Source: Lachnospiraceae bacterium (GTDB lineage Bacteria > Bacillota > Clostridia > Lachnospirales > Lachnospiraceae). Taken from it: DNA of 64,000 nt. Shown here one piece after another: positions 35,112-45,344 of the stretch (positions within the stretch are counted from its first letter, which is position 1; each line of letters opens with the position of its first letter). The notes below the pieces were generated by a model, which had not been told where the DNA came from, searched no databases, and saw nothing but the letters and a program-made list of their open reading frames with translations. Both the position numbers and the translations under genes were made by a program. The stretch is taken from contig JAGATV010000052.1 in assembly GCA_017621075.1 (NCBI GenBank), forward strand, positions 1-64,000, written 5' to 3'.

Positions 35112-35711
35112 ATGAAGATCAAGATATGCGGATTGTCCAGACAGGCAGATATAGAATATGCCAATCAATTGAAGCCGGACTATATCGGTTTTGTTTTTTA
35201 TGAAAAGAGCAGAAGATATGTCACCAAAGAACAGGCGGCGGACCTAAAGAGGCACCTTGATCCCGGGATCAAGGCGGTGGGGGTGTTTTTGGATGCTCCC
35301 ATAGAGGAAGTGATTTCTCTTTTGGATGAGGGAATCATCGATCTGGCCCAGCTTCACGGAGAGGAATCGGAGGAGGATATCCGGTACATTAAGGCAGTTA
35401 CCGGCAGGGAGGTCATTAAGGCGGTCAGGGCCGGAAAACATTATGAGGTGGAAGCGTGGCTGGATTCTGCGGCAGATTACCTTTTGTTTGACAGCGGGGC
35501 CGGCTCCGGTGAAGTCTTTGACTGGTCCCTGCTCTTAGATGTGAACAGAGAATATTTTCTGGCAGGAGGGCTTCGGACAGAAAATATCGAGGAAGCGGCA
35601 GGCACATTGCGGCCCTTTGCCATCGATTTAAGCTCCGGTGTGGAGACGGATGGGTATAAGGACTTTGAGAAAATGAAGGACGCAGTTTGTCTGGCACACA
35701 GGTTAAGGTGA
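35112..35711 (+). CDS. trpF: Phosphoribosylanthranilate isomerase
   Basis: Amadori rearrangement of PRA to CdRP. 199 aa; starts KIKICGLSR with the catalytic Cys, then KPDYIGFVFYEKSRRYV, AQLHGEES, LLFDSGAGSGEVFDWSLL with the catalytic Asp, FLAGGLRTENI and AIDLSSGVETDGYKD. Fifth gene of the trp operon. Confidence 0.96.
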   Translation: MKIKICGLSRQADIEYANQLKPDYIGFVFYEKSRRYVTKEQAADLKRHLDPGIKAVGVFLDAPIEEVISLLDEGIIDLAQLHGEESEEDIRYIKAVTGREVIKAVRAGKHYEVEAWLDSAADYLLFDSGAGSGEVFDWSLLLDVNREYFLAGGLRTENIEEAAGTLRPFAIDLSSGVETDGYKDFEKMKDAVCLAHRLR

Positions 35712-35781
35712 GAAGAAAAACGGTATGTAAAGAGAACCGGGATATTTTGCAGACAATATTTATGGAAAGAGGATAGGAAAG

Positions 35782-36966
35782 ATGAGTAAGGGACGTTATG
35801 GAATACACGGAGGACAGTACATTTCAGAGACCCTGATGAATGAACTGATCAGGCTGGAAGAGGCTTATGAGCATTACAAGAACGATCCTGAGTTCAATGC
35901 AGAACTCAGCAAGCTGTTGAATGAGTATGCAGGAAGGCCTTCTTTATTATATTATGCGGAGAAGATGACCAAAGATCTGGGGGGAGCAAAGATCTATTTG
36001 AAGCGGGAGGATTTGAATCACACCGGCTCCCACAAGATTAATAATGTGCTGGGGCAGGTGCTCCTTGCAAAGAAGATGGGAAAGACCCGCGTGATCGCAG
36101 AGACGGGAGCCGGGCAGCACGGTGTGGCCACAGCTACGGCAGCGGCACTTTTTGGTATGGAATGCGAGATCTTTATGGGAAAGGAAGATACCGACAGACA
36201 GGCGCTGAATGTGTACCGCATGGAGCTTTTGGGAGCCAAGGTGCATCCTGTTACCACGGGCACGATGACATTAAAAGATGCCGTCAATGACACCATGAGA
36301 GAGTGGAGCAACAGAGTGTCCGATACCCATTATGTCCTGGGCTCGGTGATGGGCCCCCATCCCTTCCCTATGATCGTAAGGGATTTCCAGAGCGTTATCA
36401 GCAGGGAGGCAAAACAGCAGATCCTTGAGGCGGAAGGCAAGCTTCCGGCGGCCGTGGTGGCCTGTGTGGGCGGCGGCAGCAATGCCATGGGAGCCTTCTA
36501 CAATTTCATCGAAGATAAGGAAGTGGAACTGATCGGCTGCGAGGCGGCCGGTAAGGGAGTAGACACCGAACTTCATGCGGCGACCATCGCCAAGGGAAGC
36601 CTGGGTATCTTCCACGGCATGCAATCTTACTTCTGCCAGGATGAATACGGACAGATCGCACCGGTGTATTCCATTTCCGCAGGACTGGATTATCCCGGTA
36701 TCGGACCGGAGCATGCATACCTGCATGATATCGGCAGGGCGCAGTATGTGCCGGTAACCGATGAGGAGGCAGTGGAGGCTTTTGAATACCTGTCAAGGAC
36801 GGAGGGCATCATCCCCGCCATCGAAAGTGCCCATGCCATTGCCCAGGTAAGGAAGATAGCAAAGAATTACAGAAAGGATCAGAGCATCATTGTCTGTGTT
36901 TCCGGGCGCGGTGACAAGGACGTGGCAGCCATTGCAAGATACAGGGGGGTAGACATCCATGACTAA
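35782..36966 (+). CDS. trpB: Tryptophan synthase beta subunit
   Basis: Condenses indole with serine using PLP. 394 aa; PLP lysine in [42 protein letters not shown] phosphate loop, and SGRGDKD near the end. It is the TrpB1 type, normal length. Its last 8 bases overlap trpA, as is usual for the alpha-beta complex. Confidence 0.98.
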   Translation: MSKGRYGIHGGQYISETLMNELIRLEEAYEHYKNDPEFNAELSKLLNEYAGRPSLLYYAEKMTKDLGGAKIYLKREDLNHTGSHKINNVLGQVLLAKKMGKTRVIAETGAGQHGVATATAAALFGMECEIFMGKEDTDRQALNVYRMELLGAKVHPVTTGTMTLKDAVNDTMREWSNRVSDTHYVLGSVMGPHPFPMIVRDFQSVISREAKQQILEAEGKLPAAVVACVGGGSNAMGAFYNFIEDKEVELIGCEAAGKGVDTELHAATIAKGSLGIFHGMQSYFCQDEYGQIAPVYSISAGLDYPGIGPEHAYLHDIGRAQYVPVTDEEAVEAFEYLSRTEGIIPAIESAHAIAQVRKIAKNYRKDQSIIVCVSGRGDKDVAAIARYRGVDIHD

Positions 36967-37744
36967 CAAATTGAGCAAAGTATTTGATACACCAAACAAA
37001 AAAGCATTCATTGCCTTCCTTACGGCAGGCGACCCCGATGCGGACAGCACCGTGAAATTCATCCTGGAAATGGAGAAGGCGGGGGCGGATCTGGTGGAGA
37101 TCGGCATCCCCTTTTCAGATCCTACCGCAGAGGGCGTGGTGATCCAGGAGGCCAATATCAGGGCGCTTGGAAACGGAATGACCACGGACGGAGCCTTTGA
37201 CATCGTGCGCAGGGTGAGGGAGACCTCCCAGATCCCGTTGGCTTTCATGACATATGTAAATCCTGTCTTTCATTACGGTTATGACCGGTTTTTCCAAAAA
37301 TGTGAGGAATTAGGGGTAGATGCCATCATCATTCCGGATCTTCCTTATGAGGAAAAGGCGGAGGTGGAAGGGCCGGCCAAAGCTCACAATGTGGCCCTGA
37401 TTTCCATGATCGCACCCACCTCGGAGAGCCGCATCCGCACCATAGCATCCGAGGCGGAAGGCTTTATCTATGTGGTGAGTTCCATGGGAGTGACCGGAGT
37501 CCGCAGTGAGATCCGCACAGACCTTGGCTCTATTGTGGAACATATCCGCAAGGCCACGGATGTACCCTGTGCCATAGGATTCGGCATCAGCACACCCAAA
37601 CAGGCGAAAGATATGGCGGCTCTTTCCGACGGAGCCATCGTGGGCAGCGCCATTGTCCGCCTGATCGCAGAACACGGCGCAGATGCCGCTCCCTACATTT
37701 CACGGTATGTAAGCAGCATGAAGGCCGCAGTCCTGGAAGCGTAA
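36959..37744 (+). CDS. trpA: Tryptophan synthase alpha subunit
   Basis: Cleaves indole-3-glycerol phosphate to indole, which is channelled to TrpB. 261 aa; [11 protein letters not shown], catalytic Glu in [15 protein letters not shown] and Asp in [10 protein letters not shown], then GVTGVRSE and [11 protein letters not shown]. Last gene of the operon; a new promoter starts about 30 bases later. Confidence 0.97.
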   Translation: MTNKLSKVFDTPNKKAFIAFLTAGDPDADSTVKFILEMEKAGADLVEIGIPFSDPTAEGVVIQEANIRALGNGMTTDGAFDIVRRVRETSQIPLAFMTYVNPVFHYGYDRFFQKCEELGVDAIIIPDLPYEEKAEVEGPAKAHNVALISMIAPTSESRIRTIASEAEGFIYVVSSMGVTGVRSEIRTDLGSIVEHIRKATDVPCAIGFGISTPKQAKDMAALSDGAIVGSAIVRLIAEHGADAAPYISRYVSSMKAAVLEA

Positions 37745-37775
37745 TGGGGATTTGCAAATTTTTCAAATTCCCTTA

Positions 37776-37804
37776 TTGACAAATCCCCCTTCACTATGTA
37801 TAAT
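37776..37804 (+). promoter_or_regulatory. Promoter of DUF177-rpmF with inverted repeat over the -35
   Basis: TTGACA (37776-37781), 17 bases and TATAAT (37799-37804) form a consensus promoter. GGGGATTTG (37746-37754) and CAAATCCCC (37780-37788) form an inverted repeat that covers part of the -35. No T run follows, so it looks more like a protein site or weak end signal of the trp operon. Confidence 0.8.
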
Positions 37805-37841
37805 AAACCAGTGTGTAAAAATGCACTGCATAGGAGTCAGT

Positions 37842-38360
37842 ATGCTGGTTAATTTATCTGATGTCTTAACATCGCAAGGCAAAGTAATAGAGACCACGGT
37901 GCCCATAGAGCTTACAAGCTTTCAGAGCAGACTGGGAGACTTTCCCGTTACGGACAAGACCCCTGTAACATTTACCTTTACCAATGCCGGAACGGACAGG
38001 GCTAAGGTGGAGGGGAGCGCAAAGATCACTTTTGATACTTTGTGTGACAGATGTCTGACCAAGGTGCCGGTGACCCTGGATCTTTTGTTTGAGAGGATCG
38101 TTACTTCACCTGATGTGGAGACGGAGGATGAGGACAGCCGGGATTACATGGAAGGCTATCAACTGGATGCAGAGGCTCTTCTGCAAAATGAAATTATAGT
38201 AAACTGGCCTGTGAAGATTCTGTGTAAAGAAGACTGCAAGGGCGTATGTCCCAAGTGTGGACAGAATCGGAATACGAAGGATTGTGGATGCGATACATTT
38301 GTTCCCGACCCGCGTATGGCAGTGTTAAAAGATATCTTCAACGCGAATAAGGAGGTGTAA
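37842..38360 (+). CDS. DUF177 (YceD) family protein
   Basis: 172 aa from ATG 37842, 5 bases after AGGAG; a longer frame runs through the promoter. DUF177 proteins precede rpmF in most bacteria and are linked to 23S rRNA accumulation. The conserved Cys pairs, CDRCL in the middle and CKEDCKGVCPKCGQN..CGC near the end, probably bind zinc. The rpmF gene begins 2 bases after the stop. Confidence 0.88.
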   Translation: MLVNLSDVLTSQGKVIETTVPIELTSFQSRLGDFPVTDKTPVTFTFTNAGTDRAKVEGSAKITFDTLCDRCLTKVPVTLDLLFERIVTSPDVETEDEDSRDYMEGYQLDAEALLQNEIIVNWPVKILCKEDCKGVCPKCGQNRNTKDCGCDTFVPDPRMAVLKDIFNANKEV

Positions 38361-38362
38361 CG

Positions 38363-38542
38363 ATGTCTATTTGTCCTAAGAATAAATCTTCCAAAGGTAG
38401 AAGAGATAAGAGAAGAGCAAACTGGAAGATGAGTGCTCCTACATTGGTAAAGTGCAGCAAGTGCGGCGCACTGATGATGCCTCACAGAGTTTGTAAGGCT
38501 TGCGGTTCTTATAACAAGAAAGAAATCATCGCACAGGATTAA
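38363..38542 (+). CDS. rpmF: 50S ribosomal protein L32
   Basis: 59 aa: starts MSICPKNKSSKGRRDKRR and has the zinc ribbon CSKCG..CKACG of the zinc-binding form of L32. GGAGGTG precedes the ATG. It follows the DUF177 gene and ends at a terminator. Confidence 0.97.
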   Translation: MSICPKNKSSKGRRDKRRANWKMSAPTLVKCSKCGALMMPHRVCKACGSYNKKEIIAQD

Positions 38543-38555
38543 TAATGGAATCTGG

Positions 38556-38590
38556 TCAGGGACTTCAGGATTGAGGTCCTTGATTTTTTT
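38556..38590 (+). terminator. Terminator after rpmF
   Basis: TCAGGGACTTCA and TGAGGTCCTTGA form a 12-base stem with a GGAT loop, followed by seven T. The region to 38690 holds only an AT-rich leader with a TATAAT at 38626 that may start plsX. Confidence 0.85.
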
Positions 38591-38690
38591 GCGGAAAATT
38601 CTTTTTGCGATTTTGTCTTGATTTTTATAATATGGTCTAGTATATTAAAATAAGATGTTCATACTATGAATTTTGGAAGGAAGCAGATAA

Positions 38691-39713
38691 ATGGCTGAAT
38701 ATGTAAATGTTGCTGTTGATGCCATGGGTGGCGACAATGCTCCGGCAGAAGTCGTTAAAGGTGCTGTGGAAGCCATTCAGGAAGATAAGAGAGTCAAAGT
38801 TTTTCTGGTGGGCCGGGAACCTGCCATCAGGGCAGAGCTTCAGAAGTACACATTTCGTCCGGAGCAGTTAGAGGTGGTCCATGCGGAAGAGGTCATTGAG
38901 ATGGCGGAGCCTCCTGTTATGGCGATCCGAAAAAAGAAAGATTCTTCTATCGTAAAAGCAATGTATATGGTGAAGAATGGGGAATGTGATGCATTTGTGT
39001 CTGCCGGGAGTACCGGTGCGGTACTGGTGGGAGGACAGATCATCGTGGGCCGTATCAAAGGTGTGGAGAGGCCTCCTCTTGCGCCGCTCATTCCCACCAT
39101 GGACGGTGTAAGCCTCCTGATCGACTGCGGTGCCAACGTGGATGCAAGGCCTTCTCATTTGGTACAGTTTGCAAAAATGGGAAGCGTATATATGGAAAAT
39201 GTCATGGGAGTGAAGAACCCAAGAGTGGCGATCGTGAATATCGGAGCCGAGGAGGAGAAGGGAAATGCCCTGGTAAAGGAGACATTTCCGCTGTTAAAGA
39301 ACTGCCCCGACATCAACTTTACCGGAAGCATCGAGGCGAGGGATATTCCCAACGGCGCAGCAGATGTTATTGTGTGCGAGGCCTTTGTGGGCAATGTGAT
39401 CCTGAAGATGTATGAGGGTGTGGGCGGAGCGCTGATCAAAAAGGTAAAGAGCGGCATGATGAGCTCTCTTCGCAGTAAGATCGGTGCATTGCTGGTGAAG
39501 CCGGCATTAAAGCAGACTTTAAAGTCCTTCGACACGGAGCAGTATGGCGGAGCGCCCCTGCTTGGACTGAACGGACTGGTGGTAAAGACCCACGGAAGCA
39601 GCAAGGCTGTGGAGATCAAGAATTCTATTCTGCAATGTATTACATTTAAAGAGCAGGAGATCAATGAAAAGATTAAAGAAAAGATCGTTGCAGAAGATCA
39701 AATAAAAGAATAA
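38691..39713 (+). CDS. plsX: Phosphate acyltransferase PlsX
   Basis: Turns acyl-ACP into acyl phosphate for phosphatidic acid synthesis with PlsY. 340 aa; [19 protein letters not shown] at the start, [32 protein letters not shown] and [15 protein letters not shown] are diagnostic. GGAAGGAAG precedes the ATG. acpP follows after 22 bases, so fatty acid carrier and acyltransferase are made together. Confidence 0.97.
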   Translation: MAEYVNVAVDAMGGDNAPAEVVKGAVEAIQEDKRVKVFLVGREPAIRAELQKYTFRPEQLEVVHAEEVIEMAEPPVMAIRKKKDSSIVKAMYMVKNGECDAFVSAGSTGAVLVGGQIIVGRIKGVERPPLAPLIPTMDGVSLLIDCGANVDARPSHLVQFAKMGSVYMENVMGVKNPRVAIVNIGAEEEKGNALVKETFPLLKNCPDINFTGSIEARDIPNGAADVIVCEAFVGNVILKMYEGVGGALIKKVKSGMMSSLRSKIGALLVKPALKQTLKSFDTEQYGGAPLLGLNGLVVKTHGSSKAVEIKNSILQCITFKEQEINEKIKEKIVAEDQIKE

Positions 39714-39735
39714 GACAAGAAAGAAGGAACAGAAA

Positions 39736-39966
39736 ATGGAATTTGAAAAACTGAAAAATGTGATTGCGGAAGTACTGAACGTAGATCCCGAGGAAATTAC
39801 AATGGAGACTACTTTCACGGATGATCTTGGAGCTGATTCTTTGGATCTTTATCAGATCATCATGGGGATCGAGGAAGTATTCGATATAGAGGTTCCTGCG
39901 GAGACTGCAGAACAGATTACTACAGTAGAACAGGCTGTAGAAATGATTAAGAGCGCTTTGAACTAA
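39736..39966 (+). CDS. acpP: Acyl carrier protein
   Basis: 76 aa acidic carrier for fatty acid synthesis. The phosphopantetheine serine is in [13 protein letters not shown], a slight variant of the usual DSLD(T/M)VE. AAGGAAC precedes the ATG. It sits between plsX and rnc, as in many Firmicutes. Confidence 0.97.
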   Translation: MEFEKLKNVIAEVLNVDPEEITMETTFTDDLGADSLDLYQIIMGIEEVFDIEVPAETAEQITTVEQAVEMIKSALN

Positions 39967-39981
39967 ATCTGAATGCTTTTG

Positions 39982-40028
39982 TATTCCCGGATTGAGTCCA
40001 TGATTCCATTCGGGAATATTTGTTTTTG
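39982..40028 (+). terminator. Hairpin between acpP and rnc
   Basis: TATTCCCG (39982-39989) pairs with CGGGAATA (40011-40018) and a broken T run (TTTGTTTTTG) follows. It is probably a partial terminator or attenuator that sets a lower level for rnc-smc-ftsY than for acpP. Confidence 0.55.
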
Positions 40029-40040
40029 TCGGAGGAAGAA

Positions 40041-40754
40041 ATGATAGAAGGATATACCCTGGAGGAATTGGAGAGACGTCTCGGGTACAGATTTAAAGAA
40101 CGGTCTCTGTTAAAGCGGGCACTGACCCACAGTTCCTTTATGAATGAGCAAAAGATCAATAAGAACGGAGACTATGAACGTCTGGAATTTCTGGGGGATG
40201 CAGTTTTGGAACTGGTGACCAGCGAATTCCTTTTTAAAGAGCATCCGGAAGTCCCGGAGGGAGAGCTGACCAAAATGCGGGCGTCCATTGTCTGTGAACC
40301 GTCCCTGGCATTTTGCGCCCGGGATCTGGAGCTGGGGCAGTTCCTCTTTTTGGGAAAGGGAGAGGAATCTACCGGTGGCAGGCAGCGCGACAGCATTACC
40401 TCCGATGTCATGGAGGCTGTGGCAGGCGCTATCTATCTGGACGGCGGCATGGAGGCGGCCAGGGACTATATCAATCGGTTTATCCTGTCCGATCTTGAGG
40501 ATAAGCAACTGTTCTATGACAGCAAGAGTAATCTGCAGGAGCTGATCCAGGGCAAATTAAAAAAAGATTTTCATTACGAGCTTTTGGAGGAAAGCGGACC
40601 GGAGCATGACAAGACCTTTGTGTCGGAGGTGGTCATGGAGGGTGAGAGCCTGGGCAGAGGGTCCGGAAGAACAAAAAAAGCGGCAGAGCAGCAGGCTGCC
40701 TACAGGGCGCTCCTGCTTTTGAGGGATAGAGGATATGTATTTAAAAAGCATTGA
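40041..40754 (+). CDS. rnc: Ribonuclease III
   Basis: Cuts double-stranded RNA in rRNA maturation. 237 aa: RNase III domain with the signature ERLEFLGDAVLELV and acidic DVMEAVAGAIYLDGG, then a dsRNA-binding domain (NLQELIQGKLKKDFHYELL..GSGRTKKAAEQQAAYRALLLL). The ATG follows GGAGGAAG by 4 bases. The end overlaps smc by 20 bases. Confidence 0.97.
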   Translation: MIEGYTLEELERRLGYRFKERSLLKRALTHSSFMNEQKINKNGDYERLEFLGDAVLELVTSEFLFKEHPEVPEGELTKMRASIVCEPSLAFCARDLELGQFLFLGKGEESTGGRQRDSITSDVMEAVAGAIYLDGGMEAARDYINRFILSDLEDKQLFYDSKSNLQELIQGKLKKDFHYELLEESGPEHDKTFVSEVVMEGESLGRGSGRTKKAAEQQAAYRALLLLRDRGYVFKKH

Positions 40755-43700
40755 GGTACAAGGGTTTAAATCCTTTGCAAACAAAATAGTGTTCCAGTTC
40801 CACAATGGGATCACGGGTATTGTGGGACCCAACGGAAGCGGAAAGAGCAACGTAGCGGACGCTGTGCGATGGGTCCTGGGTGAACAGCGTATCAAGCAGC
40901 TTCGCGGCTCCAGCATGCAGGATGTCATTTTCTCGGGAACAGAGACCAGAAAGCCTTTGAGCTATGCTTATGTGGCTATCACGCTGGACAATTCCGACCA
41001 TCAGCTTGCCATTGATTATGAAGAGGTAACGGTGGCCAGAAGAATTTACCGTTCCGGAGAAAGTGAATATCTCATCAACGGTACCGTATGCCGTCTGAAG
41101 GACATCAATGAACTGTTCTATGATACCGGCATCGGTAAGGAAGGATATTCCATCATCGGCCAGGGCCAGATCGACAAGATCTTAAGCGGCAAGCCGGAGG
41201 AGAGGCGGGAGCTTTTTGACGAGGCTGCCGGTATCGTAAAATTTAAACGCCGCAAGGCGGCTGCCCAGACTAAGCTGGAAAACGAAAAGCAGAATCTGGT
41301 GCGTGTCAACGATATCCTCTCTGAATTGGAAAAACAGGTGGGACCTTTAGAGAAGCAGTCTGAGACCGCCAAGATCTATCTTCGCAAGAAGGAAGAATTG
41401 AAGACCTTGGATGTCAATGTCTTTCTCATGGAAAACAACCGCCTGCGGGAGCAGCTTTCCTCTGTGGAGGAAAAATACCGCATTGCAAGCGGGGATCTGG
41501 CCCAGACTACAGAAAAGTACCAGGGGATCAAGGAGGAGTACGAGCGTATCCAGGAGGAGATCGAGAGCCTGGATGCCACCATCGAACAGGCCAGGGCCAG
41601 TCTTACCGATACAGGGCTTCTTCGTGGAAAGCTGGAAGGCGAGATCAATGTCTTAAAGGAGCAGATCAATTCAGCCAGAGGCAGCGAGAATCATTTAAAC
41701 AGCCGCCGCAGTACTTTGGAAGCGGAGATCGCCTCCAAGGAGGAGGAAAAGAGCTCCATCCTTGCCGAAAAGGATGAGGCGGACCGAAATGTGCAGGAAA
41801 TCACAGAGACTGCGGATCAGGTCAAGGCAGAGCTTGAGTCGGTGCAGCAGAAGATCGCCGAGCTGAATCTGAATATTGAGGCCGGTAAGAATACCATTAT
41901 CGGGGAGCTGAATCAGCGTGCTACCATCAAATCCAAGATGGGGCGCTTTGACAGCATGATGGAGCAGGTCAATATCCGCAAGGCGGAGCTCAATTCCAGA
42001 CTCCTGCGTGCCAAATCCGATGAGGCAGCCAGGGAGGAGACCATAAAGAAGCTGGAGAAAGAGTTTGGTAAGATAGACGGCGAGCTTGGCACCATGAATG
42101 AACAGCAGGCAGCCATGGAACTGGAGCTTGGCGATATCAGGGAGTCTTTGACCCATGCAGATGAAAAGCTCCGTGAAAACCAGAATCTATACCATCAGGA
42201 AAAATCCAAATTGGATACTCTGACCAATCTGACGGAACGCTATGAAGGTTATGGCGGCAGCGTCAAGAAGGTCATGGAGCAGAAGGAGAAAGAAAAAGGC
42301 ATCATTGGCGTCGTTGCGGATATCATTAAAGTAGAAAAGAAATATGAGACCGCTGTCGAGACTGCACTTGGCGGAAATATCCAGAACATTGTTACCGATG
42401 ACGAGGAAACCGCCAAGAAGATGATCCGGTATTTAAAGGATAACCGGCTGGGCAGAGCCACCTTCCTGCCCCTTACCAGCATCACCAATCCTCAGGAGTT
42501 CAAGAATCCGGAAGCGCTGAAGGAGAAGGGCGTCATCGGCATGGCGGATGAGGTGGTGCAGACTGAGAAGAAATACAAAAATGTCGCCAAAGCCATGCTG
42601 GGGCGTATCGTGGTAGTGGATAATGTGGACAATGCCGTAAAGATCGCCCGCAAATTTGATTATGGCATCCGCATGGTGACCCTGGAGGGCGAGCTTTTGG
42701 TGCCCGGCGGCGCCATCAGCGGCGGTGCTTTCAAGAATAACAGTAATCTCCTGGGCCGGAGACGTGAGATCGAAGAACTGGAAAAGAAGATCAAGAAGAT
42801 ATTGGAAACCATTGATGAGCTGAATGCGCAGATCGTGGAGACCAAGTCCCGGCGCAATAAGCTGCGCATGGATGTGGAGGCGCTGAAAGCAGACATCCAG
42901 AGAAAGACCATCGAGCAGAATACTGCCCGTCTGAATATTGCCCAGGCGCGGGAACGTATGGAGGAAGAAGCCGAGAGCGTACAATCCCTGAAGCTGGAGG
43001 AACAGGATATTGAAGGCAAGATCTTTGAGATCAGGGAGAGCAAGGAATCCATTCAAAAGGAACTTGCCGACAGTGAGGCGCTGGAGAGATCTACCCAGGA
43101 ACAGATTCTTGTATTCCAGAAAGAACTGGAAGAAAAGCGGGCTCTGGAGACTGAGGCTGCAGGCAAGGTGGCAGAGTGGGATCTGAAGGTGGAGAAGATG
43201 CGCCAGGCACAGACCTTCAAACAGACCAACGTGGACCGTATCAACGGGGAACTGGAAAGAAGCAATGAGGAATTAAAGGAAATCCTGACTGCGCTGGATG
43301 ATAATGCCAAGGAAGTGGAGCGCAAATACCACAATATTGAAGAATTGGAAAAGACCATTGCAGCATCTTTTGATGAGCAGAATGAGTCTGAGCATAAGCT
43401 GAAGGAAGAGATCGCGAGAAAGGAAGAACTCAGTGCAAAACAGAAGAACTTCTTTAAGAGCCGCGAGGAAATGTCACAGCAGATGAATGCTCTGGACAAA
43501 GAAGTTTACCGTCTGAATGCCCAGAAGGAAAAGCTTGAGGAATCCATGGAAGCCCAGATCAATTATATGTGGGATGAGTATGAGATCACCTTAAGCGATG
43601 CTGCATCCGTCCGCAATGAAGAGATGAACGATCTGCCTGCCATGAAGCGGGAGATCGGTTCCCTGAAGGATCAGATCCGCAAGCTGGGGGATGTGAACGT

Positions 43701-44295
43701 CAATGCCATTGAAGATTACAAGAACTTAATGGAGCGTTTCACTTTCTTGAAGACTCAGCACGATGACCTGGTGGAGGCAGAAAAGACCCTGGAGGGTATC
43801 ATTGCCGAGCTGGATGCAGCCATGAGAAAGCAGTTTACCGAGAAGTTTGCCGAGATCAACAGGGAATTCGACAAGGTATTTAAGGAACTGTTCGGCGGCG
43901 GTAAAGGCACCGTGGAATTGATGGAGGACGAGGATATCCTGGAGGCAGGCATCAGGATCATTGCACAGCCCCCGGGAAAGAAGCTGCAGAATATGATGCA
44001 GCTGTCCGGCGGCGAGAAAGCGCTGACGGCGATTTCCCTGCTGTTTGCCATCCAGAACTTAAAACCTTCTCCGTTCTGCCTTTTGGACGAGATCGAAGCG
44101 GCATTGGATGATTCCAATGTGGGCCGGTTTGCCAAGTATCTACATAAGCTGACAAAGAACACGCAGTTTATTGTCATTACCCACAGAAGAGGTACTATGG
44201 AGCAGGTGGACAGATTGTATGGGATCACCATGCAGGAAAAGGGTGTGTCCACTCTGGTCAGCGTGAACCTGATTGATAAGGAACTGGATGATTAG
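40735..44295 (+). CDS. smc: Chromosome segregation protein SMC
   Basis: Condensin ATPase for chromosome compaction and segregation. 1186 aa: Walker A GPNGSGKSN at 32-40, coiled coil about 165-500, hinge about 510-680 with GGAISGG, second coiled coil about 680-1030, then the C-signature LSGGEKALTAISLLFAI and Walker B FCLLDEIEAALDD. Normal length. It starts within rnc and ends 38 bases before ftsY, a conserved Gram-positive order. Confidence 0.98.
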   Translation: MYLKSIEVQGFKSFANKIVFQFHNGITGIVGPNGSGKSNVADAVRWVLGEQRIKQLRGSSMQDVIFSGTETRKPLSYAYVAITLDNSDHQLAIDYEEVTVARRIYRSGESEYLINGTVCRLKDINELFYDTGIGKEGYSIIGQGQIDKILSGKPEERRELFDEAAGIVKFKRRKAAAQTKLENEKQNLVRVNDILSELEKQVGPLEKQSETAKIYLRKKEELKTLDVNVFLMENNRLREQLSSVEEKYRIASGDLAQTTEKYQGIKEEYERIQEEIESLDATIEQARASLTDTGLLRGKLEGEINVLKEQINSARGSENHLNSRRSTLEAEIASKEEEKSSILAEKDEADRNVQEITETADQVKAELESVQQKIAELNLNIEAGKNTIIGELNQRATIKSKMGRFDSMMEQVNIRKAELNSRLLRAKSDEAAREETIKKLEKEFGKIDGELGTMNEQQAAMELELGDIRESLTHADEKLRENQNLYHQEKSKLDTLTNLTERYEGYGGSVKKVMEQKEKEKGIIGVVADIIKVEKKYETAVETALGGNIQNIVTDDEETAKKMIRYLKDNRLGRATFLPLTSITNPQEFKNPEALKEKGVIGMADEVVQTEKKYKNVAKAMLGRIVVVDNVDNAVKIARKFDYGIRMVTLEGELLVPGGAISGGAFKNNSNLLGRRREIEELEKKIKKILETIDELNAQIVETKSRRNKLRMDVEALKADIQRKTIEQNTARLNIAQARERMEEEAESVQSLKLEEQDIEGKIFEIRESKESIQKELADSEALERSTQEQILVFQKELEEKRALETEAAGKVAEWDLKVEKMRQAQTFKQTNVDRINGELERSNEELKEILTALDDNAKEVERKYHNIEELEKTIAASFDEQNESEHKLKEEIARKEELSAKQKNFFKSREEMSQQMNALDKEVYRLNAQKEKLEESMEAQINYMWDEYEITLSDAASVRNEEMNDLPAMKREIGSLKDQIRKLGDVNVNAIEDYKNLMERFTFLKTQHDDLVEAEKTLEGIIAELDAAMRKQFTEKFAEINREFDKVFKELFGGGKGTVELMEDEDILEAGIRIIAQPPGKKLQNMMQLSGGEKALTAISLLFAIQNLKPSPFCLLDEIEAALDDSNVGRFAKYLHKLTKNTQFIVITHRRGTMEQVDRLYGITMQEKGVSTLVSVNLIDKELDD

Positions 44296-44332
44296 TTGTT
44301 GGGAATCATATCGATTCAGAAACGAGGCGGGT

Positions 44333-45274
44333 ATGAACGAAGAAAAGGTAACGGAAAAGAAAGGATTTTTTGCCAGGCTCAAGGATGGACTTTCCAAGAC
44401 CAGAAATAACATCGTCAGGGGGATTGACTCGGTGTTCAGCGGCTTTTCGGCCATTGACGATGATTTCTATGAGGAATTGGAAGAAATCCTTATCATGGGG
44501 GATATCGGGGTCAATGCCACCACGCAGATTGTGGAGCGTCTGAAAAAGCAGGTGCGGGAACAGCATATCAAGGAACCCTCCGACTGCAAACAGATCCTGA
44601 TCGAGAGCATCAGGGAGCAGATGAAAGTGGATGAGACTGCATATGACTTTGAAAAGGAGCGGTCCATCATCATGGTCATCGGTGTAAACGGTGTGGGCAA
44701 GACCACTTCCGTGGGGAAACTTGCCGGGAAATTAAAGGATAATGGACGGAAAGTGCTGATCGCAGCGGCGGATACCTTCCGTGCAGCGGCGGGAGACCAA
44801 CTGGCAGAATGGGCCAGGAGAGCCAATGTTCCCATGATAGGCGGAAACGAGGGGGCGGACCCTGCCAGTGTGGTGTTCGATGCGGTGAATGCCGCTAAGG
44901 CAAGGGGCGTGGATGTGCTTCTGATCGATACCGCAGGAAGGCTTCACAATAAAAAGAACCTGATGGAAGAATTAAAGAAGATGAACCGCATCATTGACAA
45001 GGAATTTCCCGGGGTGCACAGGGAGAACCTGATCGTGCTGGACGGCACCACCGGACAGAATGCCCTGGTGCAGGCAAGGGAGTTTGGAGAGGTGGCCGAC
45101 CTGACAGGCATCATACTCACAAAGATGGATGGGACGGCCAAGGGCGGCATTGCCGTTGCGATCCAGTCGGAGCTTGGCGTGCCGGTGAAATACATCGGTG
45201 TGGGTGAGACCATTGAGGATCTGCAGAAGTTTGACTCAGATGAATTTGTAAATGCATTGTTTGAAATTGAGTGA
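44333..45274 (+). CDS. ftsY: Signal recognition particle receptor FtsY
   Basis: SRP receptor GTPase that docks Ffh-ribosome complexes at the membrane. 313 aa with a short N-terminal region (KKGFFARLKDGLSKTRNNI), N domain, G1 GVNGVGKTTS, DTFRAAAGDQL, G3 DTAGRLHNKKNLM, DGTTGQNAL, G4 TKMDGTAKGG, and GVGETIEDLQKF. Its DGTTGQ motif is intact, unlike the matching motif of Ffh in this window. The start follows GAGGCGGG. Confidence 0.97.
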   Translation: MNEEKVTEKKGFFARLKDGLSKTRNNIVRGIDSVFSGFSAIDDDFYEELEEILIMGDIGVNATTQIVERLKKQVREQHIKEPSDCKQILIESIREQMKVDETAYDFEKERSIIMVIGVNGVGKTTSVGKLAGKLKDNGRKVLIAAADTFRAAAGDQLAEWARRANVPMIGGNEGADPASVVFDAVNAAKARGVDVLLIDTAGRLHNKKNLMEELKKMNRIIDKEFPGVHRENLIVLDGTTGQNALVQAREFGEVADLTGIILTKMDGTAKGGIAVAIQSELGVPVKYIGVGETIEDLQKFDSDEFVNALFEIE

Positions 45275-45344
45275 CGACCGGACGAAAAGGTTTTGGGTTT
45301 CCGGGGAGAAAAGACAGGAAAAACGCAGAAAGAAGGATTTGAAA

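Noticed and set aside
38626-38650. FapR-type operator before plsX
   Set aside because: The stretch TATGGTCTAGTATATT is AT-rich and partly palindromic, but it does not match the FapR site well enough to call.
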